Below, in pieces: positions 8,346-16,203 of a stretch of 52,267 bases of DNA. How positions within the stretch are numbered: the first letter of the stretch is position 1; every line of letters begins with the position of its first letter. Origin of the DNA: an uncultured Acetatifactor sp. (GTDB lineage: Bacteria; Bacillota; Clostridia; Lachnospirales; Lachnospiraceae); NCBI GenBank assembly GCA_910577665.1, contig CAJTOJ010000027.1:1-52267 (forward strand). The letters are read 5' to 3'. The notes below the pieces were generated by a model that had not been told where the DNA came from, ran no database searches, and was given only the letters and a program-made list of their open reading frames with translations. The translations under genes and the position numbers were made by a program.

Positions 8346-9074
8346 ATGATGGACAGGATCAGTAATTTGACAAGCCAGAATGGGTATTACAGTGGTCTGG
8401 GAGATGTAAAAGATACCAGAAAGGGCCGCACGTCAGGAACAGAGACGGTAAAGGGGGCCAAAGGGGCAGACCAGGTGGAACTGAGTGACAGGGCAAAGAA
8501 ACTGCTGAAGGAACTGCAGAAGTCCTATGGGAATATGGATTTCATCGTAGCAGACTGTGAGGATGAGAAGGAAGCCGCATCCTATCTTTCCAGGGGAACA
8601 GGGGAGTACAGTGTGCTACTTTCATCGGATGAACTGGAGAAGATGGCATCCGATGACAAGGTGAAGGAGAAGAATATGAACACCCTGGATGAGGCGGTGA
8701 AAAAGCTGGAGGATCTGAAACAGCAGCTTGCCGGAAAAGGGGAAGAAGTATCCAGGATCGGCATTGTTCTGGGTGATGACGGGAAAGTGTCCTATTTTGC
8801 GGAACTGGAGAAAGTAAGCCAGAAACAGCGGGAGCGCATCGAGCACCAGCGTAGTGCCAGGAAGGAAGAGGCGGCCAAGGCGCAGAAGGCGGCCGAAAAG
8901 AAAGAAGGCAGCATAGCGGAAGCTGCCAGGTTCCGGCAGGAACCAGTGAAGAAAACCATGGTCTTTGCAGACTCTGTGGAAGAGCTTGGCAGGAAGATCG
9001 GTCAGGTGGACTGGGACAGGGTGAAAGAGACAGAGCAGTCCTGCACAGGAGCCCGTTTTGACTTGACGATCTGA
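8346..9074 (+). CDS. DUF6033 family protein
   Basis: This is a soluble, highly charged protein of 242 residues that I recognise as DUF6033-like, a family of unknown function common in Lachnospiraceae. The N-terminal 35 residues are Gly/Ser/Thr-rich and probably disordered. The motif VELSDRAKKLLKELQ follows, similar in style to the C-terminal helix of flagellar anti-sigma factors and related secreted helical proteins. Then come SYGNMDFIVADCEDE, a Lys/Glu-rich coiled region (about 95-125), and a basic Ala/Lys-rich helix (about 160-190). No signal peptide or membrane segment is seen. The ATG at 8346 has GGAGGG at 8336-8341; the next codon is also ATG. Function is not assigned. Confidence 0.8.
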   Translation: MMDRISNLTSQNGYYSGLGDVKDTRKGRTSGTETVKGAKGADQVELSDRAKKLLKELQKSYGNMDFIVADCEDEKEAASYLSRGTGEYSVLLSSDELEKMASDDKVKEKNMNTLDEAVKKLEDLKQQLAGKGEEVSRIGIVLGDDGKVSYFAELEKVSQKQRERIEHQRSARKEEAAKAQKAAEKKEGSIAEAARFRQEPVKKTMVFADSVEELGRKIGQVDWDRVKETEQSCTGARFDLTI

Positions 9075-9102
9075 CAGATGGAAGAATACAAATCTTATTG
9101 AT

Positions 9103-9220
9103 AAAAGTTCAGCCCATGCCCATTCGCAAAACCGCGCCTGCGGCGCTCTTCGCCGTTTCACGGCTCATTTTTGCTCATAGACGGGCATTCCCTCAGTGGA
9201 AAGCGTATGGCTGAACTTTT
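9103..9220. repeat. Dispersed repeat family 2, copy a
   Basis: It is bounded by inverted ends AAAAGTTCAGCCCAT (9103) and ATGGCTGAACTTTT (ending 9220). Inside it shares CATTCGCAAAACCGC, TTTTTGCTCATA and ACGGGC with the copy at 23187-23346. It contains short GC hairpins (GCGCC-TGC-GGCGC and GCCGT-TTC-ACGGC). Confidence 0.75.
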
Positions 9221-9223
9221 CAT

Positions 9224-9251
9224 TGAAAATAAATTTGTAATTTGGTACAAT
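9224..9251 (+). promoter_or_regulatory. Promoter of the cyclophilin lipoprotein gene
   Basis: TTGAAA at 9224-9229 and TACAAT at 9246-9251 are separated by 16 bp. The promoter begins just past the right end of the family 2 repeat. Confidence 0.6.
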
Positions 9252-9325
9252 GTCTGTGGTTCGTCAAGGGATTTTACAGGATCCTGTAGAATGCCGGGGC
9301 AAATAAGTAAAGTGAGGAGACTGTT

Positions 9326-9994
9326 ATGAAAAAGATTGTGAGTATCTTGCTGGTGTCTGTCATGGTGATGGCGCTGGCGGCCTGCGGTAAGGATGGAGAC
9401 AGCGGTCAGAAAGATGGTACAAGTGCGCCGGGTGATGTGGCAGGCGGGGAGTCTGGGACAGAGGAATCCGGCAGCCAGGCAGGCGGGGAGATTGACCCTG
9501 CAGGCAAGCATCATGTGGAGATCACGGTAAAAGACTATGGAACCATCTCTGTGGAGCTGGACGGGGATGTAGCACCTATTACGGTGGAAAATTTCCTGAA
9601 ACTTGCGGGGGAAGGATTTTATGATGGACTGACCTTCCACCGCATTGTACCCGGATTCGTGATCCAGGGTGGAGATCCCCTTGGAAACGGCAGAGGCGGG
9701 GCAGATGAGGATATCAAGGGAGAATTTTCTGACAATGGCATTGAGAACAATCTGAGTCACACCCGGGGAGCCATCTCTATGGCCAGGTCCCAGATGCCGG
9801 ACAGTGCCAGCTCCCAGTTCTTCATTGTCCATGAGGATAGTACGTTCCTGGATGGCCAGTATGCCTGTTTTGGTTATGTGACAGAGGGCATTGAGGTGGT
9901 GGATGCCATCTGTGAGGCGTTCTCTGGGACAGACAGTGAAATGGTGGCGAAAGAGGATCAGCCGGTCATTGAGAGCATCAAAGTGATTGACTGA
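9326..9994 (+). CDS. Cyclophilin-type peptidyl-prolyl isomerase lipoprotein
   Basis: The 222-residue product is exported and lipid-anchored. Residues 1-20 form a lipoprotein signal peptide ending in the lipobox LAAC with Cys20. A Gly/Ser/Asp-rich linker runs to about residue 60. A compact cyclophilin domain follows (about 63-220) with FHRIVPGFVIQGGDP, ISMARSQ, SSQFFIVH and FGYVTEGIEVVD; the Arg of FHRI and the QGGDP region are active-site elements. It catalyses cis-trans isomerisation of prolyl bonds and probably assists folding of secreted proteins outside the membrane. It has its own promoter and terminator, so it appears monocistronic. The start is supported by AGTGAGGAG upstream. Confidence 0.95.
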   Translation: MKKIVSILLVSVMVMALAACGKDGDSGQKDGTSAPGDVAGGESGTEESGSQAGGEIDPAGKHHVEITVKDYGTISVELDGDVAPITVENFLKLAGEGFYDGLTFHRIVPGFVIQGGDPLGNGRGGADEDIKGEFSDNGIENNLSHTRGAISMARSQMPDSASSQFFIVHEDSTFLDGQYACFGYVTEGIEVVDAICEAFSGTDSEMVAKEDQPVIESIKVID

Positions 9995-10008
9995 TCTGTC
10001 CGGCGCAT

Positions 10009-10054
10009 GTGCTATCTGGTCTGTCTTAGGAGGGCAGGGCAGATAGCACCTTTT
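10009..10054 (+). terminator. Terminator after the cyclophilin gene
   Basis: GTGCTATCTG (10009-10018) pairs perfectly with CAGATAGCAC (10040-10049). Further imperfect pairing lies inside, and CTTTTG follows. Confidence 0.75.
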
Positions 10055-10145
10055 GCTTGAGGCCATGATATATGAAAAGTTGCACAATATAATGCACTAT
10101 TTCATAGGCATTTCTTACAAAAATAGAGTTTCTGCACACAATTGA

Positions 10146-10175
10146 CTGACATTTTCCGGATTAATCTGTTAAAAT
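10146..10175 (+). promoter_or_regulatory. Possible promoter of the CarD-family gene
   Basis: CTGACA (10146-10151) and TAAAAT (10170-10175) are separated by 18 bp, in an AT-rich stretch that contrasts with the GC-richer flanks. An alternative TTGACT lies at 10142 but its spacing would be too long. Confidence 0.4.
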
Positions 10176-10289
10176 AAGGATATAACTTATTTATAAAGAA
10201 TTGTTGTGCCGTCTGGGTGGCGTGGCAAATGTAAAAGTCTGTCAGAACAGACAGGTTGGACAAGCAATCCGGTAGAAAGGAGGTTCTGT

Positions 10290-10811
10290 GTGTTTGAAAT
10301 AGGTGAATATGTTGTCTGTGGCAACAAAGGGGTGTGCGTGGTGGAAGAGATCACCACATTGAACATTTCAGGGGTGGATAAGGAGAGGGCTTATTATATT
10401 TTAAAACCCAAGTATCTGTCCGGCAGTACGGTGTACGTGCCGGTGGATTCTTCCAAGGAATCCATACGGAAGGTGCTGGAGCCGGAGGAGGCCAGGAGAC
10501 TGATTGATGCCATTCCGGATATTCCGCTGCTTACCATTGCCAATGAGAAGCTGTCTGAACAGACTTACCGGGATTCCATGAAGACCAACCAGTGTGTGGA
10601 GTGGGTAAAAATCATCAAGACAATCCAGCTTCGGAAGCAGAAGCGTCTGCAGGCAGGGCGTAAAGTGACAGCTGTGGATGCCAAATACGTCCGTCTGGCA
10701 GAGGAAAACCTGTATGGAGAACTGGCGGTTTCCCTGGGGATGGACCGGGATAAGGTGGAGGCGTTTGTGACGGAAGAGATCCGCGGAAAAGCCACAATGA
10801 CGGAAGCATAG
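10290..10811 (+). CDS. CarD/CdnL-family transcription regulator
   Basis: CarD-like proteins bind the RNA polymerase beta subunit and modulate open-complex formation. This 173-residue protein has the N-terminal CarD/TRCF RNAP-interaction fold (FEIGEYVVCGNKGVCVVEEI, then YYILKPKYLSGSTVYVPVD, residues 1-60) and a helical C-terminal domain (about 70-170, with AEENLYGELAVSLGMD). The start is the GTG at 10290, set by AAAGGAGG at 10276-10283, 6 bases upstream; in-frame sequence back to 10206 has no ribosome site. Such regulators are common in Lachnospiraceae in several paralogs, so the promoters served cannot be deduced. A family 3 repeat follows directly. Confidence 0.93.
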   Translation: MFEIGEYVVCGNKGVCVVEEITTLNISGVDKERAYYILKPKYLSGSTVYVPVDSSKESIRKVLEPEEARRLIDAIPDIPLLTIANEKLSEQTYRDSMKTNQCVEWVKIIKTIQLRKQKRLQAGRKVTAVDAKYVRLAEENLYGELAVSLGMDRDKVEAFVTEEIRGKATMTEA

Positions 10812-10813
10812 GT

Positions 10814-10944
10814 GTTACTGTTCACTTGTCAGTAACGCGAGACGTTTTTATGCGCATTTTGCATAAAAACCCGAGACAGCGTGCGCCAAAATGCATGTCC
10901 TTTGCGTTTTGCGTATCTGTTACTGTGACGGAGTGAACAGTAAC
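10814..10944. repeat. Dispersed repeat family 3, copy c
   Basis: It starts with GTTACTGTTCAC and ends with GGAGTGAACAGTAAC, giving inverted ends. Inside is a hairpin (TTTTTATGC-GCATTTTGCATAAAAA region) and the core GCGCCAAAA and TTTGCGTTTTGCGTAT. It lies between the CarD gene stop and the T-box promoter. Confidence 0.7.
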
Positions 10945-10972
10945 GCATAGGTGAAAACACGGAAAAAGGGAC

Positions 10973-11001
10973 TTTACATTTATCCCCAAAAGTATTATGC
11001 T
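10973..11001 (+). promoter_or_regulatory. Promoter of the thrS T-box transcript
   Basis: TTTACA (10973-10978) and TATGCT (10996-11001) are separated by 17 bp and lie about 25 bases before the T-box. Confidence 0.6.
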
Positions 11002-11024
11002 GTGTTAAGAGTACTAAAATCATA

Positions 11025-11319
11025 GAAGAAGACCAATGCGTTGAAGGGAACAGTAGGATGCAGGATGCCTCCAGAGAGGACTGCCCGGCAGATATGATGC
11101 CGGTGGTGTGAGCAGTCCGGTGCAATGCAGACCGAAAGACCATCCTGGAGCGGCTCTAATCAAGCCCGGTAGCTCCCGTTATGAGCGAAGGAAGGTGGCA
11201 TGATTTTCTGCCTGTGTTTTGGCCTGTGCAAATGGCAGGGAGCAGGAGAGGGAATCTGCAACAAGGGTGGAACCGCGTGTGATACGTCCCTTGCAAGTTT
11301 GCTTGCAGGGGATTTTTTG
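11025..11319 (+). ncRNA. T-box riboswitch (threonine), with terminator
   Basis: This is a tRNA-sensing leader that allows read-through when uncharged tRNA binds. The diagnostic T-box sequence AAGGGTGGAACCGCG lies at 11264-11278. It is followed by the competing terminator: CCCTTGCAAG at 11288-11297, CTTGCAGGGG, then a T run ending at 11318. Stem I occupies about 11030-11150. The ACC at 11131-11133, in the sequence CAGACCGAAAG on its 3' side, is the likely specifier codon and reads Thr, matching the downstream thrS. The specifier position is inferred by eye. The leader precedes a small membrane-protein ORF before thrS. Confidence 0.93.
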
Positions 11320-11427
11320 TATCATCAGGATAGTTCTCCGAACTTCTCTGAGATACAAAAAGCACTCTGGCAGGATCACACTATGGCGGAGAGGAATCAT
11401 GTCGCTGAAGCGACCCGCCGCGATGGA

Positions 11428-11450
11428 AGAATCTGCCAAAGGCAGATTCT
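11428..11450 (+). other. Perfect hairpin between T-box and the small ORF
   Basis: AGAATCTGCC, AAA, GGCAGATTCT form a perfect 10-bp stem with a 3-base loop. A smaller stem (TCGCT-GA-AGCGA) sits at 11402-11413. There is no T run, so these could be RNA processing or stability elements; the role is unknown. Confidence 0.5.
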
Positions 11451-11513
11451 GATTTATGGAAGGAAACAGGTTCGGGGAAGAAAGAAGACACGGGAACAGG
11501 AGGAGCAGAGAAA

Positions 11514-11768
11514 ATGAAATTACGGGAAAAATGGAAGAACCTGATGCACCGGTGGTTTGATGGGGACCTGACAATGCCGAAAGTGTACCTCTGGATGGTA
11601 GGGTTGATCTGCCTGCTGGCTGGTATCCTATACGGCCTTCTGGCAGCGCCAGTGACCCATGGTCTCATGATCGGATGCAACAATGGAAACAGTGTGACCA
11701 ATGACAGGAACAACGGACATGGGACTAAGCAGGAAGAGCAAGAAGCAAAGGAGACACAGCACTGCTGA
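11514..11768 (+). CDS. Small single-span membrane protein between T-box and thrS
   Basis: The 84-residue protein is not recognised. Residues 1-22 are basic and aromatic. Residues about 23-47 form one hydrophobic helix (YLWMVGLICLLAGILYGLLA). The tail is Asn/Gly-rich and then charged. The ATG has GGAGGAG at 11499-11505, about 8 bases upstream, so it is probably translated. It sits inside the T-box-controlled transcript, which would place it under threonine control together with thrS. Charge distribution suggests the N terminus is cytoplasmic and the Asn-rich tail outside. No function is assigned. Confidence 0.75.
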   Translation: MKLREKWKNLMHRWFDGDLTMPKVYLWMVGLICLLAGILYGLLAAPVTHGLMIGCNNGNSVTNDRNNGHGTKQEEQEAKETQHC

Positions 11769-11892
11769 AACGAAAAAAGAATACTGCTCCCTGTGCATCA
11801 CGGTAGTGTTTCCGCCGCAGTTTAGCCAGGGTGGGCAGATATAAGCAAAGATATGGGACAGAAAGCCATGGAAAGGGCAGGGAGGTATGTAC

Positions 11893-13851
11893 ATGAGGAT
11901 TACATTGAAAGACGGCTCCGTGAAAGAATATGCGGAGGCAAAAAGCATCTATGACATTGTTATGGATATCAGCGAGGGACTGGCCAGGGCAGCCTGTTGT
12001 GCCAGGGTGGACGGACAGGTGGCAGATCTTAGGACAGTCCTGGATCGGGACTGCGAACTGGTGGTATGTACGGCAAATGATCCGGAGGGGCTTGCCACCA
12101 TCCGCCATACAGCATCCCATGTTCTGGCGGAAGCAGTGAAGAATCTGTTCCCGGATGCGAAGCTGACCATTGGCCCTAGCATTGATACGGGGTTCTACTA
12201 TGATTTTGACCATGCACCCTTTTCCAGGGAAGATCTGGATGCCCTGGAAGCAGAGATGAAGAAGATCGTCAAAGCAGGCGCAAGGCTGGAGAAATTTACG
12301 CTTCCCAGACAGGAGGCCATCCGCCTGATGGAGGAGAAGGGGGAGCCATACAAGGTGGAATTGATCCGGGACCTGCCAGAGGATGCACAGATTTCCTTCT
12401 ACAGACAGGGTGGGTTCGTGGATCTGTGTGCAGGTCCTCATCTGATGAATACCAAAGGTGTCAAGGCGTTTAAACTGACATCCTCCTCCATGGCTTATTG
12501 GCGCGGAGACTCTGACCGGGCCAGGCTACAGCGTATCTATGGAACGGCTTACAGCAAAAAGGAGGAGCTGGCAGAACATTTAGAGCGCATGGAGGATGCA
12601 AAGCGCCGGGATCACAACAGGCTGGGCCGTGAGATGGAATTGTTCACCACCGTGGATGTGATCGGACAGGGCCTGCCCCTGTTTACACCTAAGGGAACGA
12701 AAATGCTCCTCAAGCTCCAACGCTGGATCGAGGATCTGGAGGATAAGGAATGGGGTTATGTCCGTACCAGGACGCCCTTGATGGCCAAGTCTGATCTGTA
12801 TAAAATGTCGGGGCACTGGGATCATTACAAGGAAGGTATGTTTGTACTGGGGGATGAGGAGACAGACAAAGAAGTGTATGCCCTGCGTCCCATGACTTGC
12901 CCGTTCCAATATTTTGTCTATAAGAATACACAGAAATCCTACCGGGATCTGCCCTATCGGATGAGTGAGACATCCACGCTGTTTCGCAATGAGGATTCCG
13001 GGGAGATGCACGGGCTGACCCGTGTGCGGCAGTTTACCATCACGGAGGGACATCTGGTGGTGCGGCCGGACCAGATGGTGGAGGAATTCAAGGGATGTAT
13101 CGCCCTGGCGAAGCATTGCCTGACCACTCTGGGGGTGGAGGAGGATGTGACTTATCACCTGTCCAGATGGGATCCGGAGAACCGGGAGAAATATATCGGG
13201 GAGCCTGAAGTATGGAATGAGACCGAGCAGCATATCCGGGACATTCTCACAGAGCTTGGGATTCCTTTTGTGGAAGATGTGGGGGAAGCTGCCTTCTATG
13301 GCCCGAAGGTGGATATCAATGCCCGGAATGTGTATGGTAAGGAAGATACCATGATCACCATCCAGTGGGATGCCCTTCTGGCGGAGCAGTTCGATATGTA
13401 TTTTGTGGACCAGAATGGGGAGAAAGTGCGTCCTTACATCATCCATAGGACTTCCATGGGCTGTTATGAGCGCACACTGGCATGGCTGATTGAAAAATAC
13501 GCGGGTAAATTCCCTACCTGGCTGTGTCCTGAACAAGTGCGTGTGCTGCCTATCTCCGAAAAATACGAGTCCTATGCAGCGCAGGTATTACAGGAACTGA
13601 AGGCCAGGGATATTGATGCCATTGCGGATAACCGTTCGGAAAAGATCGGCTTTAAGATTCGGGAAGCCAGGCTGGCGAAGGTGCCCTATATGCTTGTGGT
13701 AGGACAGCAGGAAGAGGAAGAGGGCCTGGTCTCCGTGAGAAGCCGTTTTGCCGGGGATGAGGGACAGAAGCCGCTTTCACAGTTCCTGGACCAGATTTGT
13801 GAAGAGATCCGCACTAAAAAGATCCGGCGAGAGGAAGCCCAGGAGAAGTAG
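11893..13851 (+). CDS. thrS: Threonine--tRNA ligase
   Basis: This enzyme charges tRNA-Thr with threonine using ATP and edits mischarged serine. The 652-residue product has the full bacterial layout: TGS domain (1-60), editing domain with HTASH (His72, His76), class II catalytic core (about 245-545), and anticodon-binding domain (about 545-640). Zinc ligands by position are Cys336 (MTCPF), His387 (in TITEGH rather than the more usual D-D-x-H) and His518 (YIIHRTSMG). The start is the ATG at 11893, 6 bases after GGAGGT (11881-11886); the ATG at 11887 is too close. Expression is controlled by the T-box at 11025-11319. Confidence 0.98.
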   Translation: MRITLKDGSVKEYAEAKSIYDIVMDISEGLARAACCARVDGQVADLRTVLDRDCELVVCTANDPEGLATIRHTASHVLAEAVKNLFPDAKLTIGPSIDTGFYYDFDHAPFSREDLDALEAEMKKIVKAGARLEKFTLPRQEAIRLMEEKGEPYKVELIRDLPEDAQISFYRQGGFVDLCAGPHLMNTKGVKAFKLTSSSMAYWRGDSDRARLQRIYGTAYSKKEELAEHLERMEDAKRRDHNRLGREMELFTTVDVIGQGLPLFTPKGTKMLLKLQRWIEDLEDKEWGYVRTRTPLMAKSDLYKMSGHWDHYKEGMFVLGDEETDKEVYALRPMTCPFQYFVYKNTQKSYRDLPYRMSETSTLFRNEDSGEMHGLTRVRQFTITEGHLVVRPDQMVEEFKGCIALAKHCLTTLGVEEDVTYHLSRWDPENREKYIGEPEVWNETEQHIRDILTELGIPFVEDVGEAAFYGPKVDINARNVYGKEDTMITIQWDALLAEQFDMYFVDQNGEKVRPYIIHRTSMGCYERTLAWLIEKYAGKFPTWLCPEQVRVLPISEKYESYAAQVLQELKARDIDAIADNRSEKIGFKIREARLAKVPYMLVVGQQEEEEGLVSVRSRFAGDEGQKPLSQFLDQICEEIRTKKIRREEAQEK

Positions 13852-14060
13852 GCATCCGGTTCCTGGCACTTTAGGACAAAATGTAAAAATAGAATGGTAT
13901 AAGATTCTTCTGGCAGCAGCATACTAAACTTGACAGGAGTATGGGAGATTGCCTTTTTGGAGTTGCGAAGGAGGCAATGACCGTATCCTGCCAGGTTCTG
14001 CTGCTAGGCACCGCTTGCCGCAGGCCTGTGGGAAAAGCGGTGCAGAAGGAGGCTTATATT

Positions 14061-14381
14061 ATGGCAGATCTGAAGTGTACAGTGGAGAATTGTACCTATA
14101 ACAAGCAGTGTCTGTGCAGCAAAGGGGACATCATGGTGGGTGGAAAGCATGCCTGTGACTGTGAGGGAACCTGCTGCGACAGCTTTATCCGGAAGAGGGA
14201 AGGACAGGATTCCTTCAAGAGTTCTCTCAGCCACCCGTGCAAGACCATCAGTATAGACTGTGAAGCGGTGAAATGTATCTACAATACTAATTACAAGTGC
14301 CATGCGGACCATGTGGATATCAAGGGCTGTGGTGCCTGCGATTGCAGGGAAACAGCCTGCGCTACCTTTAAGGAGAAATAG
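14061..14381 (+). CDS. DUF1540 cysteine-rich protein (two modules)
   Basis: The 106-residue protein contains two DUF1540 modules of similar build. The first (residues 4-42) has CTVENCTYNKQCLCSKGDI and ACDCEGTCC; the second (about 63-103) has CEAVKCIYNTNYKCHADHV and ACDCRETACATF. The regularly spaced cysteines suggest a metal- or disulfide-stabilised fold. The family role is unknown. The ATG at 14061 is preceded by AGAAGGAGG at 14045-14053. In-frame sequence upstream to 13941 lacks a ribosome site and is not like the family. A short hairpin (GCAGAC-AGA-GTCTGC, about 14408-14422) follows without a T run. Confidence 0.88.
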   Translation: MADLKCTVENCTYNKQCLCSKGDIMVGGKHACDCEGTCCDSFIRKREGQDSFKSSLSHPCKTISIDCEAVKCIYNTNYKCHADHVDIKGCGACDCRETACATFKEK

Positions 14382-14579
14382 GCAGGAGAAAAACCAGGAT
14401 AGAAAAAAGCAGACAGAGTCTGCTTATAGGGCGGCATCTGCTCTGTGTCTTTGTGGAAGGACATGGGCAGGTGTCGTTTCCCGTGTGTAAAATCACTACA
14501 GTGAAAGGAACAAGAAGTAGATGCAGGATGTGCAGAACATGTTTCAATGAGAAATTTTTGAAATACCATAAAAAACAGA

Positions 14580-14608
14580 TTGACATTATTCCGCAGAGGT
14601 GGTACTAT
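14580..14608 (+). promoter_or_regulatory. Promoter of tRNA-Leu
   Basis: TTGACA (14580-14585) and TACTAT (14603-14608) have 17-bp spacing and lie about 20 bases before the tRNA. Confidence 0.75.
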
Positions 14609-14628
14609 AACTCTTGCGTGATGTGCCT

Positions 14629-14712
14629 GCGGAAGTGTCGGAACTGGCAGACGAGCAAGACTAAGGATCTTGTGGCAGCAATGTCGTGTGGGTTCAAGTC
14701 CCATCTTCCGCA
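14629..14712 (+). tRNA. tRNA-Leu (anticodon AAG)
   Basis: The 7-bp acceptor stem GCGGAAG pairs with CTTCCGC, with discriminator A. The anticodon stem CAAGA/TCTTG encloses the loop CTAAGGA, so the anticodon is AAG with G37. A long variable arm follows, as expected for a class II tRNA, and the T loop is TTCAAGT. CCA is not encoded. The wobble base is A34, which is uncommon in bacteria outside tRNA-Arg(ACG). Confidence 0.95.
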
Positions 14713-14725
14713 TGAGAGGAAAGAC

Positions 14726-14760
14726 AAGGAAATCTTAAGGATATTAAGATTTCCTTTTTT
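14726..14760 (+). terminator. Terminator after tRNA-Leu
   Basis: A perfect 13-bp stem (AAGGAAATCTTAA at 14726-14738, TTAAGATTTCCTT at 14744-14756) with a 5-base loop is followed by T residues. Confidence 0.92.
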
Positions 14761-14992
14761 CGTACCGGGCTCCGGAAATGAGCATGCTTTGCATGTTTAT
14801 ACCCCAAGCCCGCTTTAGCGGACACGAATTAAAATTTGAAAGTTTACTTTCAAACTTTGTGTATCCTGCTATTTTGAGTGGCAAAGCTGTGATAAGGAAC
14901 ACGCCGGAGCCTTAAGGATGCAGATGCCGGCTGGGCATTCTGGAAGTAAGAACTGGAAGCAGTGTATGATAAGAAGGAGAATGGGAGAACGT

Positions 14993-15445
14993 ATGGCATA
15001 TGAGATCGTCCGGCTGACGGACAGGCCGCAGCTTAAGGAGCAGGCGGCAGGGTGGTTCCATGAAAAGTGGGGGATCTGCCAGGAAGCATATCTGGATAGC
15101 ATGGAGGAATGTCTGGAGCAGAAGGCGCCTGTGCCCCAGTGGTACCTGGCCTTGGAAGAGGGACAGATCATTGGCGGTATGGGCGTCATAGCCAATGATT
15201 TCCACAACAGAAAGGATCTGACCCCCAATGTGTGTGCCGTCTATACAGAGAAAAGCAGGCGGTGCCAGGGGATAGCGGGTGCACTTCTTGGCTTTGTCTG
15301 TGAGAACATGCTGGGCAGAGGGATTGCCACCTTATATCTGCTGACAGATCACACGTCTTTTTACGAGAGGTATGGATGGGAGTTTTTGTGTATGGTGCAG
15401 GGGGACGGGGAGACAGTGCCGTCCAGAATGTATGTGCACAGATGA
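14993..15445 (+). CDS. GNAT-family N-acetyltransferase
   Basis: The 150-residue protein has the Gcn5-related acetyltransferase fold. A beta-strand region contains WYLALEEGQIIGGMGV. The acetyl-CoA pyrophosphate-binding loop appears as RRCQGIAGALL (an R/Q-x-x-G-x-A/G pattern, about residues 88-98). The C-terminal strand TLYLLTDHTSFYERYGWEF is typical. The acceptor substrate cannot be read from sequence. I start it at the ATG at 14993; an in-frame ATG at 14981 is too close to AAGGAGA (14974-14980), which makes either start possible. It stands alone between tRNA-Leu and the serine dehydratase genes. Confidence 0.88.
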   Translation: MAYEIVRLTDRPQLKEQAAGWFHEKWGICQEAYLDSMEECLEQKAPVPQWYLALEEGQIIGGMGVIANDFHNRKDLTPNVCAVYTEKSRRCQGIAGALLGFVCENMLGRGIATLYLLTDHTSFYERYGWEFLCMVQGDGETVPSRMYVHR

Positions 15446-15540
15446 CATTCCAATAGGCTACATTCAAGGATTGACTGGTATGTGTAAAAGAGGGTGTGTC
15501 AACATCTACATCTTCTTTAGGCACACAAGGGGGTATATGC

Positions 15541-16203
15541 ATGGCTTTTATCAGTGTTTTTGACGTGCTGGGCCCGAATATGATCGGGCCTTCCAGTTCC
15601 CATACGGCAGGTGCAGCGGTGATCGCCTATCTGGCCCAGAAGATGATAAACGGTACGTTGCAGCAGGTGGAATTTATCCTGTATGGCTCGTTTGCGCAGA
15701 CGTACAAAGGGCATGGCACGGATCGGGCCCTGCTGGGAGGAATCATGGGATTTGGCACAGATGATACCAGGATCAGGGATTCCTTTCAGATAGCAAAGGA
15801 GAGGGGACTGGAGTACCGGTTTGAGACCAATGAGAAGGAGACAGATGTATATCCCAATACTGTGGATATCCGCATGACGAATACAGCAGGACAGACCATG
15901 ACAGTGCGGGGAGAGTCCCTGGGCGGCGGAAAGGTTCAGATTGTGCGGATCAACCAGGTGAAAGTGCATTTTACCGGGGAGTACAGCGCAGTGATCGTGA
16001 TTCACCGGGATACACCAGGTGTGGTGGCACATATTACCAGATGCCTTAGCGACAGGAATCTGAATATTGCTTTTATGCGTCTCTTTCGGGAAGCAAAGGG
16101 GGATACAGCCTACACGATCGTGGAGTCGGATGATCACCTGCCGGAGAGCATAGCGGATATCCTGCAGGAGAACCAGAATGTATATGAGGTCATGGTGCTA
16201 TGA
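15541..16203 (+). CDS. sdaAB: L-serine dehydratase, beta subunit
   Basis: This is the beta subunit of the iron-sulfur L-serine deaminase, which converts L-serine to pyruvate and ammonia. The 220 residues include the family start FDVLGPNMIGPSSSHTAGA and YGSFAQTYKGHGTDRALLGG. A C-terminal ACT domain (about 148-218, starting YSAVIVIHRDTPGVVAHI) probably senses serine. The ATG at 15541 has AAGGGGG at about 15527-15533; the longer frame from 15496 is less likely. The stop overlaps the sdaAA start by four bases, coupling the two subunits. Confidence 0.95.
   Translation: MAFISVFDVLGPNMIGPSSSHTAGAAVIAYLAQKMINGTLQQVEFILYGSFAQTYKGHGTDRALLGGIMGFGTDDTRIRDSFQIAKERGLEYRFETNEKETDVYPNTVDIRMTNTAGQTMTVRGESLGGGKVQIVRINQVKVHFTGEYSAVIVIHRDTPGVVAHITRCLSDRNLNIAFMRLFREAKGDTAYTIVESDDHLPESIADILQENQNVYEVMVL

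Noticed and set aside
14453..14818. Plus-strand ORF of 121 codons over tRNA-Leu
   Set aside because: It crosses the tRNA promoter, the tRNA and its terminator; no family-like sequence.
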